DNA of 64,000 nucleotides from Lachnoclostridium sp. (GCA_021770065.1 JAETRR010000018.1:1-64000), one strand, 5' to 3'. Positions 26,475-35,649 are shown, counted from the stretch's first letter. Notes: generated by a model not told the origin, from the sequence alone. Made by a program: numbers and translations.

Positions 26475-27476
26475 ATGGCAAGACCTGTAACATTATTTAC
26501 CATTCAGTGGGGCGACCTTCCCCTGGAAGAGATCTGCAGGCTGGCAAAGGAGATGGGATATGAAGGGCTGGAGCTGGCCAAGGATGCCCATTGGGATGTA
26601 AGAAAAGCAGCCAAAGATCCGGCCTATGTGCAGGGAGTAAAGGATACTCTGGCAAAATACGGACTGGGCTGCTGGGCCGTTAGCGCGCATCTGACAGGGC
26701 AGTGTGTGACGGACGCCTTGCAGTGGGCGTATGATCCCCGTCTGGACGGCTTCGCCCCCTCGCATCTGGCAGGAAAGCCGGAGGAAATCCGGAAATGGGC
26801 CGTGGAGGAGATGAAGATTACCGCTCATGGGGCCAAAGCCATGGGTGTGGATGTGGTTACCTTCTTTATGGGCTCTCCCATCTGGAAATTCTGGTATTCT
26901 TTCCCTCAGACTACCGAGGAAATGGTGGAGGAAGGCTTTCAGAAGGTAAAAGAGCTTTGGAGCCCGATTTTTGATGAGTATGATAAGTGCGGCGTGAAGC
27001 TGGCGCTGGAGGTGCATCCTACAGAGATTGCGTTCGATTACTGGAGCACAAAGAAACTTCTGGAGACCTTTGACTACAGGCCGACGCTTGGAATCAATTT
27101 TGATCCCAGTCATTTGATTTGGCAGGGAGTGGATCCGGCTATGTTCCTCTTTGACTTTGCGGACCGGGTATATCATGTGCATATAAAGGATGCGAAGGTC
27201 AATCTGAATGGGAGAAACGGGATTCTTGGTTCTCACATTACCTTTGGGGATCAGAGAAGAGGATGGAATTTTGTGTCTCCGGGTCATGGGGATGTGGATT
27301 TTGACAATATTATCCGGGTGCTGAACCAGAAAGGCTATACGGGTCCTCTTTCTATCGAGTGGGAGGACAGCGGGATGGAGCGTGTCTTCGGAGGGACGGA
27401 GGCATGTGAGTTTACGAAGAAGATTAATTTTTCGGCTTCGGATTTTGCTTTTGATGATGCCTTGAAGAACGATTAG
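26475..27476 (+). CDS. Sugar phosphate isomerase/epimerase family (AP_endonuc_2 TIM barrel)
   Basis: The 333-residue protein fits the IolE/xylose-isomerase-like TIM-barrel family: MGYEGLELAKDAHWDVRKAA, ALEVHPTEIAFDYWS with a metal-binding E, GINFDPSHLIWQGVDP with D and H, VYHVHIKDAKVNL, and a final SIEWEDSGM with E. The metal-ligand pattern E-D-H-E is therefore visible. It likely epimerises or isomerises a keto-sugar made by the neighbouring dehydrogenase. The gene is preceded by AAGGAGG. Confidence 0.85.
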   Translation: MARPVTLFTIQWGDLPLEEICRLAKEMGYEGLELAKDAHWDVRKAAKDPAYVQGVKDTLAKYGLGCWAVSAHLTGQCVTDALQWAYDPRLDGFAPSHLAGKPEEIRKWAVEEMKITAHGAKAMGVDVVTFFMGSPIWKFWYSFPQTTEEMVEEGFQKVKELWSPIFDEYDKCGVKLALEVHPTEIAFDYWSTKKLLETFDYRPTLGINFDPSHLIWQGVDPAMFLFDFADRVYHVHIKDAKVNLNGRNGILGSHITFGDQRRGWNFVSPGHGDVDFDNIIRVLNQKGYTGPLSIEWEDSGMERVFGGTEACEFTKKINFSASDFAFDDALKND

Positions 27477-27542
27477 TGGTAGTGGGGGCTGCCGCAAAAG
27501 AAGCCTGGTCGAGGTTGTGAGAAAGGGAAGGGGTGTGTATTT

Positions 27543-28559
27543 ATGGAGATGGAATTGAGAAAAGGGATTTGTGCGGCGGGGAATTTGCTGGTGGATGTTA
27601 CTTATCCGATTGAGCGGTGGCCCAGGCAGAGTGAGCTTACGACTATTACGGAGGGGATTACGCGTTCGATTGGCGGGGCTGTGTGTAATGTGATTACGGA
27701 TTTGGCAAAGTTGGATCCGGAACTGCCTTTGGAGACTCTGGGGGTTATTGGGGAGGATCCGGATGGGGAGTTTATTCTGGAGCAGCTTGGTGTTCATAAG
27801 AATGTGGATATTAGTCTGTTGAAGCGGAAGGGGAAAACTTCTTTTACGGCTGTCATGAGTGATAATAATACGAAGAAGCGGACGTTCTTTCAGTATCGGG
27901 GGGCGAATGCTTTGTTTGACGAGAGCTGTGTGGACTGGGATCGGATGAGGTGTGAGCTTCTTCATGTGGGGTATATTCTTTTGCTGGATGCGCTGGATCA
28001 GAAGGATGCGGAGTATGGGACGAAGATGGCAAGGCTTTTGGCGGAGGCGAAGAGGCATGGGATTAAAACTTCTATTGATGTGGTGTCTGAGTCGGGTGAT
28101 CGGTTTAAGACTCTGGTGCCTCCGGCTTTGAAGTATACGGATTATTGTGTTATCAATGAGCTGGAAGCTCAGCAGATCACGGGGGTGCTTCTGCGTGATG
28201 AGGAAGAGCGGCTGTATACGGAGCATATGGAGGAAGCCCTTCGGAAAATGAAGGAGCTGGGAGTTTCTGTATGGGCTGTGATTCACTGTCCTGAGGGCGG
28301 CTACGGACTGGATGAGAAGGGGAATTTTGTGTGTCTTGACAGCTTGAGCCTTCCAAAGGGCTATATCAAGGGAACTGTGGGAGCCGGGGATGCCTTTTGT
28401 GCCGGCGTTCTCTATGGTGCACAGAAACAATGGTCTCTTGAGGAGAGCATCCGTCTGGGAGTCTGCACGGCAGCCGCTTCCCTGTCAGAACCGGGGGCCA
28501 CAGAAGGGGTGGGAAGCCTGGAAGACGTGATGAAGCTTGAGGGATATTACGGAACTTAA
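27543..28559 (+). CDS. PfkB-family carbohydrate kinase
   Basis: This 338-residue kinase has the PfkB/ribokinase fold. An N-terminal substrate segment (GNLLVDVTYPIERWP ... GGAVCNVITDLAKL) leads to the ATP/anion-hole motif GTVGAGDAFCAGVLYG, with catalytic D near residue 283. It should phosphorylate the sugar that the preceding enzymes produce. The first two-thirds of the gene is strikingly G+T-rich at third positions compared with its neighbours, while the last third returns to normal; the same skew covers the end of the preceding gene. It is 16 bases before the mannitol-1-phosphate dehydrogenase gene. Confidence 0.9.
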   Translation: MEMELRKGICAAGNLLVDVTYPIERWPRQSELTTITEGITRSIGGAVCNVITDLAKLDPELPLETLGVIGEDPDGEFILEQLGVHKNVDISLLKRKGKTSFTAVMSDNNTKKRTFFQYRGANALFDESCVDWDRMRCELLHVGYILLLDALDQKDAEYGTKMARLLAEAKRHGIKTSIDVVSESGDRFKTLVPPALKYTDYCVINELEAQQITGVLLRDEEERLYTEHMEEALRKMKELGVSVWAVIHCPEGGYGLDEKGNFVCLDSLSLPKGYIKGTVGAGDAFCAGVLYGAQKQWSLEESIRLGVCTAAASLSEPGATEGVGSLEDVMKLEGYYGT

Positions 28560-28574
28560 AATAAGGAGAAAGAT

Positions 28575-29786
28575 ATGAAAGCAGTGATGTACGGCGCCGG
28601 GAATATTGGCCGGGGCTTTATTGGTATGCTATTTTCGGCATCCGGATATGAAGTAACTTTTATTGATGTGGCGGAGAATCTGATCGATGCCTTGAACCGT
28701 GAAAAGAAATACCCGATCCGCATTGTCTCCAATGAGGGCTTTGAGGACATAGAGGTAGAAAATATCAGCGCAGTAAATGGGAATCATACAGAGGCGGCAG
28801 TGGAGGCCATTGCCGAGGCAGATATTATGGCGACTGCCGTGGGCGTTAATATCTTAAAATATATTGTGCCGAACCTGGCAGCGGGAATCCGCAGCAGAAT
28901 GGAGAAGGGCGGCGGCCCCTTGAACATCATTATCTGTGAAAATCTTATAGACGCCGACAAGCTTCTGGCAAAGCTCATCAAGGCAGAACTGACAGAGACG
29001 GAACGGCTCTGGTTTGACAAAAACATCGGCCTGGCAGAGGCCTCCATCGGCCGTATGGTTCCGGTACAAACCGAGGAGATGAAGGCTGGGAATCCCTTAA
29101 GGATCTGCGTAGAGCAATACGATTTTCTGCCGGTAGACAAAGCAGCCTTCAAGGGAGAAATGCCAGAGATCAAAAATATGGTGCCTTTTGAGCCCTTTGA
29201 CTTTTACATCAAAAGAAAGCTCTACGTCCACAATATGGGCCATGCTATCTGTGCCTATCTTGGGCTTTACACCCACAGAGATTATATTTTCGAGGCTATC
29301 GACGATGTCGATATCCAGAGCATCGTACAAAACGCCATGCTGGAAAGCGCCATAGCTCTCACCCGCAAATATCACATGCCCACAGAAGATCTGGTTAAGC
29401 ACTTCCAGAATCTCCTGTATCGTTTTACCAACCGGGCCTTAAAAGATACCTGCAGACGCGTAGGCGCAGATCCCAGGCGGAAGCTGTCGCCGGCGGACCG
29501 CTTGATAGGAGCTTCTTTGTTATGTCTGGAGGGAAGCATTTCGCCTGTCTTTATCAGTATTGGAACGGCTGCAGCTGTCTACGAGTACATTCGTGAAAAC
29601 AGCCTGCCCCAGAGCACAGAACAGGCCGTAATGGTTCTCGAAAACGTATGTGCATTGGAAAAAGACCATCCTCTGTACAATTATGTTCTGCCCGTCTATC
29701 AGCTGTTCCTGGACGGCGTAAGCGTCCGTGAGATCCGCCGGTTTGCAGAAGGCCTGCGGGAAAAAGAACAGAAAGCAGTTATATAA
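28575..29786 (+). CDS. mtlD: Mannitol-1-phosphate 5-dehydrogenase family protein
   Basis: The 403-residue protein begins MKAVMYGAGNIGRGFIGMLF, the NAD-binding Rossmann motif (GAGNIG, residues 7-12) of MtlD. It has the C-terminal long-chain polyol dehydrogenase domain with KRKLYVHNMGHAICAYLG (catalytic K and H region) and the DRLIGA segment. MtlD links mannitol-1-P to fructose-6-P. No mannitol PTS is present here; instead it follows a PfkB kinase, so the real substrate may be another polyol or sugar phosphate. I keep the symbol as the family's usual name. Confidence 0.82.
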   Translation: MKAVMYGAGNIGRGFIGMLFSASGYEVTFIDVAENLIDALNREKKYPIRIVSNEGFEDIEVENISAVNGNHTEAAVEAIAEADIMATAVGVNILKYIVPNLAAGIRSRMEKGGGPLNIIICENLIDADKLLAKLIKAELTETERLWFDKNIGLAEASIGRMVPVQTEEMKAGNPLRICVEQYDFLPVDKAAFKGEMPEIKNMVPFEPFDFYIKRKLYVHNMGHAICAYLGLYTHRDYIFEAIDDVDIQSIVQNAMLESAIALTRKYHMPTEDLVKHFQNLLYRFTNRALKDTCRRVGADPRRKLSPADRLIGASLLCLEGSISPVFISIGTAAAVYEYIRENSLPQSTEQAVMVLENVCALEKDHPLYNYVLPVYQLFLDGVSVREIRRFAEGLREKEQKAVI

Positions 29787-29821
29787 GGCCGCTTTTTTCT
29801 ACTGCCCTTTGGTTAAATGCA

Positions 29822-30760
29822 TCAACCAAACGCCGTCTCCCCAAGGCGGTTCAAACTAATAAGACTCGCTTTGGGAGACAAAAATTCCTGGGTACTCAAG
29901 ATCGATCTCTGTTTAGAAGGAAGCTCTTCCAGATCAAACTGCGCCCGGTACTCTCTGGGAGAGTAACCATATTGCTTGGCAAAAGCCTTATTCAGATACT
30001 TAATGTCTGAAAATCCCGATTCCAATGAAATATCCAGAAGATTCAGGTTCGTCAGAAGCAGAAGCTGACGGGCCTTTTCACATCGAAGAGCCGCCAGATA
30101 CTGCTGAAAGCTCATCTGAAAATAATCCTTAAACAGATGAGAAAGATAATGAAGAGAAAGATGCTGCATTTCTGCGATATCCGTGAGCAGCAGCTTTTCT
30201 GTATAATGAGCATCGATATATTCCGTGATCTCCTGAATCCGCTCATAATGGATCCACTGCTTTTTCTGCCCGTCTTCCGACAGACATACTGTGGGAAGAT
30301 GGCAGACAAACAGATACAGAAGCTCATTGACCAGGCTCATACATTTAAACTCAAAGCCCTTTTCCATAGAAAAATAAGCATAGGCCAGGGAGATTGCCGT
30401 GTCACGAAGCAGATTGGCCTTTTCGGAAGGAAAAACGCTCCGGCCGGATACCAGGAGAAATTCCATACCGTTAATCTGGGGATAATAATCCATGCACAAA
30501 GATTTTTTAATCTGAATGGACAGAATCAGAGCATGCTTATCAGCCCGGAGCTCGTGGGGCGTACAGGGACTTAAGAGGAAAAAATCATCCTTGTCAAAAT
30601 GAAGCTGCCTGCTCCGGGAAAAAAGGGTAACGCTTCCGTTGAGAATCAGGCACATTTCCATATCCCCATGGATATGAGGCGTGCGGTAGTCCAGATTCAC
30701 CAGAAAAACCTTCACATTTTTAAGAATCGAATGGTCAATCAGTTCATATTCCTGCTGCAT
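29822..30760 (-). CDS. AraC-family transcriptional regulator
   Basis: The 312-residue regulator (start at MQQEY, behind AGGGGG; an upstream ATG at 30778 would place the ribosome site inside the gene) has an N-terminal cupin sensor (PHIHGDMEMCLILNGSVTLF, FDKDDFFLLSPCTPHELRAD) and two C-terminal helix-turn-helices (LHYLSHLFKDYFQMSFQQYL, DIKYLNKAFAKQYGYSPREY). Such proteins activate sugar operons. It converges with the mtlD operon and is 36 bases downstream of the HAD phosphatase gene on the same strand; it may control either of the flanking sugar operons. Confidence 0.9.
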   Translation of the reverse strand: MQQEYELIDHSILKNVKVFLVNLDYRTPHIHGDMEMCLILNGSVTLFSRSRQLHFDKDDFFLLSPCTPHELRADKHALILSIQIKKSLCMDYYPQINGMEFLLVSGRSVFPSEKANLLRDTAISLAYAYFSMEKGFEFKCMSLVNELLYLFVCHLPTVCLSEDGQKKQWIHYERIQEITEYIDAHYTEKLLLTDIAEMQHLSLHYLSHLFKDYFQMSFQQYLAALRCEKARQLLLLTNLNLLDISLESGFSDIKYLNKAFAKQYGYSPREYRAQFDLEELPSKQRSILSTQEFLSPKASLISLNRLGETAFG

Positions 30761-30796
30761 GGAACCCCCTGTTTTCATAAGTTTTCCAGCGTGTGT

Positions 30797-31636
30797 CTAT
30801 GGCTGCCGGGAGGATGCGTTTAATATATATTCTTCTACGGCCCAGGCCACGCCGCATTCGTCATTGGTAAAAGGGGCGATACAGTCCGCCTTTTCCAGTG
30901 TCTCCGGATAGGCATTTTTCATGGCGATGCCAAGGCCGGCATACTCAAGCATAGGGATGTCATTGAAGCCGTCGCCGCAGGCCATGATTTCCTCCCGGGT
31001 AATATTCAGATATTCACAGATACGGGCCAGAGCCTTATCCTTTGCAACGCCTTTCGGAGCCAGCTCCAGGAAATAGGACTCTGCAAAAAAGCTGTCGCAG
31101 ATATGGGAGTAAAGGGAAAGAAATTCCTCCCGGGCTTTCACAAGCCGCTCATGCTCGCCGGCTCCCAGAATCTTCGGAATGGGATAGTCCAGAAATTCCG
31201 GAAGGTTCGGAACCTTTTTCACCGATGCAGAGTTGCATTTGCATTCGGCAAGAACGTAAGGATCCGTATCTGTCTCCGCCACAATCTCCGTATCTGTATA
31301 AGATAGGGGCTGCGCACCGTATTTTCTTACAATGGCGCATGTTTCTTCAATGGCTTCCTTCGGGAAAAACAGCTGCTGAATCAAAGCGCCGGTTTGATAG
31401 TCGAAGGTTTTTCCTCCGTTAAAGGCGGCGATGATTCCGCCCCGTTTCTCGAATTCCAGCTCCTTTGCAAGGCCGGTAATACCCATAACCGAGCGTCCGG
31501 AGATCAAGATCACCTTTACGCCCAGATCCATGGCCTTCCACAGGGCTTCTTTATTCTTAAGAGGAAGCTTTTTGTCGCTGTCCGTCAAGGTTCCGTCTAA
31601 GTCCAGTGCAAGCGCTTTGTATCTTAAATTTTTCAT
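30797..31636 (-). CDS. Cof-type HAD-IIB sugar phosphatase
   Basis: The 279-residue protein has HAD motif I LALDLDGTLTDS (D12, D14), motif II ILISGRS, and motif IV ACGDGFNDIPMLEYAGLGIAM at the C-terminus, with the conserved 'KGVAKDKAL' of Cof-type HAD-IIB enzymes. These dephosphorylate sugar phosphates and small phosphorylated metabolites, often to relieve sugar-phosphate stress. Ribosome site GGGAGA upstream of ATG at 31636. The cap domain lies between residues about 85 and 190. Confidence 0.92.
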   Translation of the reverse strand: MKNLRYKALALDLDGTLTDSDKKLPLKNKEALWKAMDLGVKVILISGRSVMGITGLAKELEFEKRGGIIAAFNGGKTFDYQTGALIQQLFFPKEAIEETCAIVRKYGAQPLSYTDTEIVAETDTDPYVLAECKCNSASVKKVPNLPEFLDYPIPKILGAGEHERLVKAREEFLSLYSHICDSFFAESYFLELAPKGVAKDKALARICEYLNITREEIMACGDGFNDIPMLEYAGLGIAMKNAYPETLEKADCIAPFTNDECGVAWAVEEYILNASSRQP

Positions 31637-31725
31637 ACAGATTCTCCCTTAGTTTGTCATTTTTATTTCCTAATCATTATACCGTGGGCGCTGTGAAAGA
31701 GCAACCTTTAAAAAGATATGGATGA

Positions 31726-31751
31726 GGCTGCCGCAAAATAAGACAGCAGCC
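31726..31751. terminator. GGCTGC-CGCAAAATAAG hairpin
   Basis: GGCTGC (31726-31731) and GCAGCC (31746-31751) enclose CGCAAAATAAGACA. The rest of the 31637-31928 gap is AT-rich leader DNA with a TATAAT at 31802-31807 and a TTGTC/GACAA dyad near 31837, a likely promoter area for the next operon. Confidence 0.5.
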
Positions 31752-31928
31752 CCTGCCAGGACAAAATTGTCATCTTTTCCTGCTTGCCGGCAAAAAAATG
31801 CTATAATTAGTTTAGTGAATAAATTAAAATGCAAAATTGTCAAGAAAGTAGACAACTAATTGCTATAAAAGGTGTGTTATAGTACAAATGTAACAAATAT
31901 ACCAATATTAATAGGGAGGATGAAACAC

Positions 31929-33080
31929 ATGAAGAAAAGATTACTCAGTGTCATTCTGGCAGCAGCAATGGTAACGGCCATGCTGGCAGGCTGCGGCTCT
32001 AAGGAAGCGGAAGCTCCGGCAGCAGCAGATGGAGAAACAGAGACAGAGGCTCCGGCAGCAGACGGTGAAACGGAAGCTCCGGCAGAGAGCGCAGGCGGAG
32101 AAGGCGGCCTCGTAGGCGTGGCAATGCCCACCAAGGATCTTCAGCGCTGGAACCAGGACGGTTCTAACATGAAGGCCGAGCTGGAAGCAGCAGGCTACAC
32201 CGTTGACCTGCAGTATGCAAGCAATGACAATGCAACCATGGTATCCCAGATTGAGACCATGATCGCAAACGACTGCAAGGTTCTCGTTATCGCATCCATC
32301 GACGGCGACGCTCTCGGAACTGTTCTTGCACAGGCAAAGGAAAAGAATATTCCGGTTATCGCATACGACCGTCTGCTGATGAATTCCGACGCAGTTACAT
32401 ACTACGCAACCTTTGACAACTACATGGTAGGACAGAAGCAGGGCGAATACATTGTAGAGGCTCTTGATCTGGAAAATGCAGAAGGCCCCTTCAACATGGA
32501 GATCTTTACCGGCGACCCGGGTGACAATAACGCAAACTTCTTCTACGGCGGCGCTATGGACGTACTGAATCCTTACATTGAGTCCGGCAAGCTGGTTATC
32601 CAGTCCGGTCAGAAGGAATTCGCAGAGGTTGCTACTGCAAACTGGGCAACTGAGGCTGCACAGTCCAGAATGGATGCAATTCTTGCTTCTTATTATGCAG
32701 ACGGCACAAAGCTCGATGTAGTACTCTGCTCCAACGACTCCACTGCACTTGGTGCAACCAATGCTCTTGAGGCTGCTTACACAGGTGACTGGCCGGTAAT
32801 CACAGGTCAGGACTGTGACGTTGCCAACGTAAAGAACATGATTGCAGGAAAGCAGTCCATGTCTATCTTCAAGGATACACGTACACTGGCAAGCCAGGTA
32901 GTAAAGATGGTTGATTCCATTATGAAGGGTGAAGAGGCAGAAGTAAATGATACCGAGACCTATGATAACGGCACTATCGTGGTTCCCTCTTATCTTTGCG
33001 AGCCGGTATTCGCAGATGTGAATAACTACAAAGAGCTGCTGGTTGATTCCGGATATTATACAGAGGCAGATCTTCAGTAA
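31929..33080 (+). CDS. Xylose/multiple-sugar binding lipoprotein (ChvE/XylF-like)
   Basis: From ATG 31929 (GGGAGG, 9 bases) the product has 383 residues. A signal peptide ends in AMLAGCGS, then a repetitive Glu/Ala/Pro/Thr linker of about 45 residues (EAPAAADGETETEAP-type) and a ChvE-like domain: VGVAMPTKDLQRWNQDGSNM, VLVIASIDGDALGTVLAQAK, VIAYDRLLMNSDAVTYYATF, DNNANFFYGGAMDVL, VVLCSNDSTALGATNALEAA, ITGQDCDVANVKNMIAGKQS. This is the binding protein of a GguAB/XylGH-type importer; it resembles the orphan at 16194. Confidence 0.93.
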   Translation: MKKRLLSVILAAAMVTAMLAGCGSKEAEAPAAADGETETEAPAADGETEAPAESAGGEGGLVGVAMPTKDLQRWNQDGSNMKAELEAAGYTVDLQYASNDNATMVSQIETMIANDCKVLVIASIDGDALGTVLAQAKEKNIPVIAYDRLLMNSDAVTYYATFDNYMVGQKQGEYIVEALDLENAEGPFNMEIFTGDPGDNNANFFYGGAMDVLNPYIESGKLVIQSGQKEFAEVATANWATEAAQSRMDAILASYYADGTKLDVVLCSNDSTALGATNALEAAYTGDWPVITGQDCDVANVKNMIAGKQSMSIFKDTRTLASQVVKMVDSIMKGEEAEVNDTETYDNGTIVVPSYLCEPVFADVNNYKELLVDSGYYTEADLQ

Positions 33081-33107
33081 TCAGCAATAAAGAGACAAAA
33101 TGAGAAT

Positions 33108-33126
33108 AGGCGGGATTCTCCCGCCT
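33108..33126 (+). terminator. GC hairpin after the binding-protein gene
   Basis: AGGCGGG (33108-33114) and CCCGCCT (33120-33126) with a 5-base loop and a T-rich tail. It probably lowers transcription into the ATPase and permease genes relative to the binding protein. Confidence 0.6.
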
Positions 33127-33159
33127 GTTCTGTTCTATGAAAAAGAACTGTAATCAGCA

Positions 33160-33265
33160 ATTACATTCCAGTGCACAGAACAATTTACAGACACACGGAC
33201 TTGTGGCTGGGAATTGTTCTCAGAAGCCGTGTACTGGAATGTGATTGCGGAACTGGAATAGGGGG
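33160..33265 (+). ncRNA. Structured leader element, copy 1 (candidate cis-regulatory RNA)
   Basis: A nested three-stem structure. P1: ATTACATTCCAGTGCAC (33160-33176) pairs with GTGTACTGGAATGTGAT (33229-33245), 17 bp with two G-U pairs. P2: AGAACAATTTACAG (33177-33190) pairs with CTGGGAATTGTTCT (33207-33220). P3: CACA/TGTG with a six-base loop. It ends in GCGGAACTGGAATAGGGGG, which supplies the ribosome site for the TTG start at 33275. A second copy at 55126-55235 has different stem sequences but the same pairings, so the structure rather than the sequence is kept. Its ligand or role is unknown. Confidence 0.65.
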
Positions 33266-33274
33266 ATTTAAAAA

Positions 33275-34555
33275 TTGGCGAAGATTTTATTGGAAATGAA
33301 AAGCATCACCAAAACATTCCCGGGCGTCAAAGCGCTTGACAACGTCAATCTGAAGGTAGAAGAGGGCGAGATTCACGCTCTGGTAGGGGAGAACGGTGCC
33401 GGAAAGTCAACGCTTATGAATGTCTTAAGCGGTATCTACCCTTACGGAACTTACGAGGGAGACATTATTTACAACGGTGAGGTTTGTAAGTTCACAAAGA
33501 TAAAGGACAGCGAGGAAAAGGGAATCGTCATTATCCACCAGGAACTGGCTCTCATACCTTATATGACCATCGGAGAAAACATGTTCCTTGGAAATGAGAG
33601 GGGAAAAAAGGCAGCCATTGACTGGAGCGAAACCTACGGCCAGGCAGATAAAATAACGGTTATCCGGGACGGCTCCACCATTGAGACTTTGGACAAAGCC
33701 GTAGATGATATCAGTGAGGACCGGATTATCAAAGGAATGGTAGGCCGTGATTTGACAGACCGTTTTCCCAAAAGAACGGAAAAGAACATTGGAGAGATTA
33801 ACCTGGAGGTTAAGGACTGGACCGTATACCATCCTCTTTACACGGAACGCAAGGTGGTGGACGGCGTGTCCATGAATGTGCGCAAGGGCGAGGTGGTCGG
33901 CATCTCCGGTCTGATGGGCGCAGGGCGGACGGAGCTTGCCATGAGCATTTTCGGGAAGAGCTACGGAACGAATATCTCCGGAACTCTTAAGATTGCAGGG
34001 GAAGAGACAGAGCTTAAAAATGTCCGTGACGCCATTAAGCATAAGCTGGCCTATGTGACTGAAGACCGGAAAGGAAACGGACTTATTCTCTCCAATCCCA
34101 TAAAGATTAATACCACACTGGCCAATCTGGACAGCATCAGCGCCCGAGGCGTCATTGATAAGGACAGGGAATATCAGATTGCCGTGGAGTATAAGGAGAA
34201 ACTGAACACCAAATGTCCTACGGTGGAACAGAATGTAGGAAACTTAAGCGGCGGCAATCAGCAGAAGGTTCTTCTTTCCAAGTGGATGTTTGCCGATCCG
34301 GATGTTTTGATTCTTGATGAGCCTACCCGGGGTATCGACGTAGGTGCGAAATATGAGATTTACTGCATTATCAACAATCTGGTGGCAGAAGGAAAATCTG
34401 TGATTATGATTTCCTCCGAGCTTCCCGAAGTCCTTGGCATGTGTGACCGCATTTACGTGATGAATGAGGGGAAAATGGTGGGCGAGCTTACGGCGGAGGA
34501 AGCCACACAGGAGCGGATTATGGCCCAGATTTTAAAGTCAAGTAAAGGAGAATAG
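33275..34555 (+). CDS. Sugar ABC transporter ATPase (GguA/XylG-like) with in-frame internal deletion
   Basis: Only 426 residues, against about 505-512 for the family; start TTG 33275 behind GGGGG. The first nucleotide-binding domain has Walker [10 protein letters not shown] and Q-loop IHQELAL, but jumps from [12 protein letters not shown] straight to [14 protein letters not shown]. The signature motif, Walker B and H-loop of domain 1 are missing (about 85 residues). The second domain is complete ([38 protein letters not shown]). Intact relatives have an 'ADK' both before and after the lost block, which fits deletion between short direct repeats (GCAGATAAA). The protein is probably inactive in transport. 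Confidence 0.85.
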   Translation: MAKILLEMKSITKTFPGVKALDNVNLKVEEGEIHALVGENGAGKSTLMNVLSGIYPYGTYEGDIIYNGEVCKFTKIKDSEEKGIVIIHQELALIPYMTIGENMFLGNERGKKAAIDWSETYGQADKITVIRDGSTIETLDKAVDDISEDRIIKGMVGRDLTDRFPKRTEKNIGEINLEVKDWTVYHPLYTERKVVDGVSMNVRKGEVVGISGLMGAGRTELAMSIFGKSYGTNISGTLKIAGEETELKNVRDAIKHKLAYVTEDRKGNGLILSNPIKINTTLANLDSISARGVIDKDREYQIAVEYKEKLNTKCPTVEQNVGNLSGGNQQKVLLSKWMFADPDVLILDEPTRGIDVGAKYEIYCIINNLVAEGKSVIMISSELPEVLGMCDRIYVMNEGKMVGELTAEEATQERIMAQILKSSKGE

Positions 34556-34560
34556 ACATT

Positions 34561-35472
34561 ATGGATAAAGCAAATATGAAAGCCGTCCTTCAAAAATATA
34601 CCATGATTATTGTACTGGTCCTGGTAACCTTGTTTTTTACCTGGAAAACAGGGGGCAAGATTCTGCTTCCCCAGAATATTTCCAATCTGATTTCCCAAAA
34701 CGCTTATGTGTTTGTGCTGGCAACCGGTATGCTGCTCTGTATCCTCACAGGCGGTAACATCGACCTTTCCGTAGGTTCTGTTGTCTGCTTTGTAGGGGCC
34801 GTGGGAGCCGTGCTGATGGAAAACTATAAAATGAATATGGGAGTGGCTGTGATAGCCATGCTGGTTATCGGAACGCTTATCGGTGCATGGCAGGGCTACT
34901 GGATTGCTTTTGTGCGGATACCGCCCTTTATCACCACTCTTTCCGGTATGCTTGTATTCCGCGGGCTGTCAAACGTAGTGCTGAACGGACTGACGGTGTC
35001 CCTTAACTCCGAGACCTTTATCAAAATCTTCGGCGGCGGTGCAAACTGCTTTGTGCCGGATTTCTTCGGCGTGGAAGGATTTAATCTGACTTGTATGCTG
35101 GCCGGAATTCTTGCGGCCGTGATTTACATACTGCTGAAGGTGAAGGGGCGCATGAACCGGGTAAAGAAGGGCTATGAGGTAGATCCCCTGTCCGGAATGC
35201 TGACGATTGCGCGTATGACCTCTGCGCAGCCTACCTACGGGCAGAACTATGAGATGGATGCCATCGGCTCCTGTTTTATCGGCGGCGCTTCCGCTTACGG
35301 CGGTGTGGGAACCGTTCCCGGCGTTATCGTGGGCGCTATCCTGATGGGCGTTATCAACCTGGGTATGAGCATTATGGGCGTAGATGCCAACTATCAGAGA
35401 GTGGTTAAGGGACTTGTGCTTCTGGCAGCCGTTATCTTCGACGTGGTTTCCAAGAGGGAGGCGCAGAAGTAA
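34561..35472 (+). CDS. Sugar ABC transporter permease (GguB/XylH-like) with in-frame internal deletion
   Basis: The 303-residue permease is short for this group (about 380). It has the normal start, GMLLCILTGGNIDLSVGSVV and IAFVRIPPFITTLSGMLVFR, then runs from KGYEVDPL directly into SGMLTIARMTSAQPTYGQNY. Intact relatives have about 75 residues with two to three membrane helices and the 'GRHFYAVGGNEKA' motif between these segments. The join falls at a repeated 'GML' (GGAATGCTG), again fitting deletion between short repeats. The C-terminal part (IGSCFIGGASAYGGVGTVPG) is intact. Together with the truncated ATPase, the importer is likely non-functional. Confidence 0.85.
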   Translation: MDKANMKAVLQKYTMIIVLVLVTLFFTWKTGGKILLPQNISNLISQNAYVFVLATGMLLCILTGGNIDLSVGSVVCFVGAVGAVLMENYKMNMGVAVIAMLVIGTLIGAWQGYWIAFVRIPPFITTLSGMLVFRGLSNVVLNGLTVSLNSETFIKIFGGGANCFVPDFFGVEGFNLTCMLAGILAAVIYILLKVKGRMNRVKKGYEVDPLSGMLTIARMTSAQPTYGQNYEMDAIGSCFIGGASAYGGVGTVPGVIVGAILMGVINLGMSIMGVDANYQRVVKGLVLLAAVIFDVVSKREAQK

Positions 35473-35649
35473 CTGCAAGATACTTGCATTTTATCCGGCT
35501 CCGTGTTACTATAAAAATAGTTAGTTTAGCAGCTAAACTATATAGTTGAATTCCACAGCTCCGGCATCCGGAAAGAAGAAATGTGTTTTTATAAATATTC
35601 CGAGAGCCTTGTAAAATGGGATTGAACGGGAAATGAAAGGAGGGTATTT

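Noticed and set aside
26493-28430. 645-codon minus-strand open frame across the epimerase and PfkB genes
   Set aside because: Both plus-strand genes have clear family motifs and ribosome sites; the antisense frame has low-complexity composition and no known domain.
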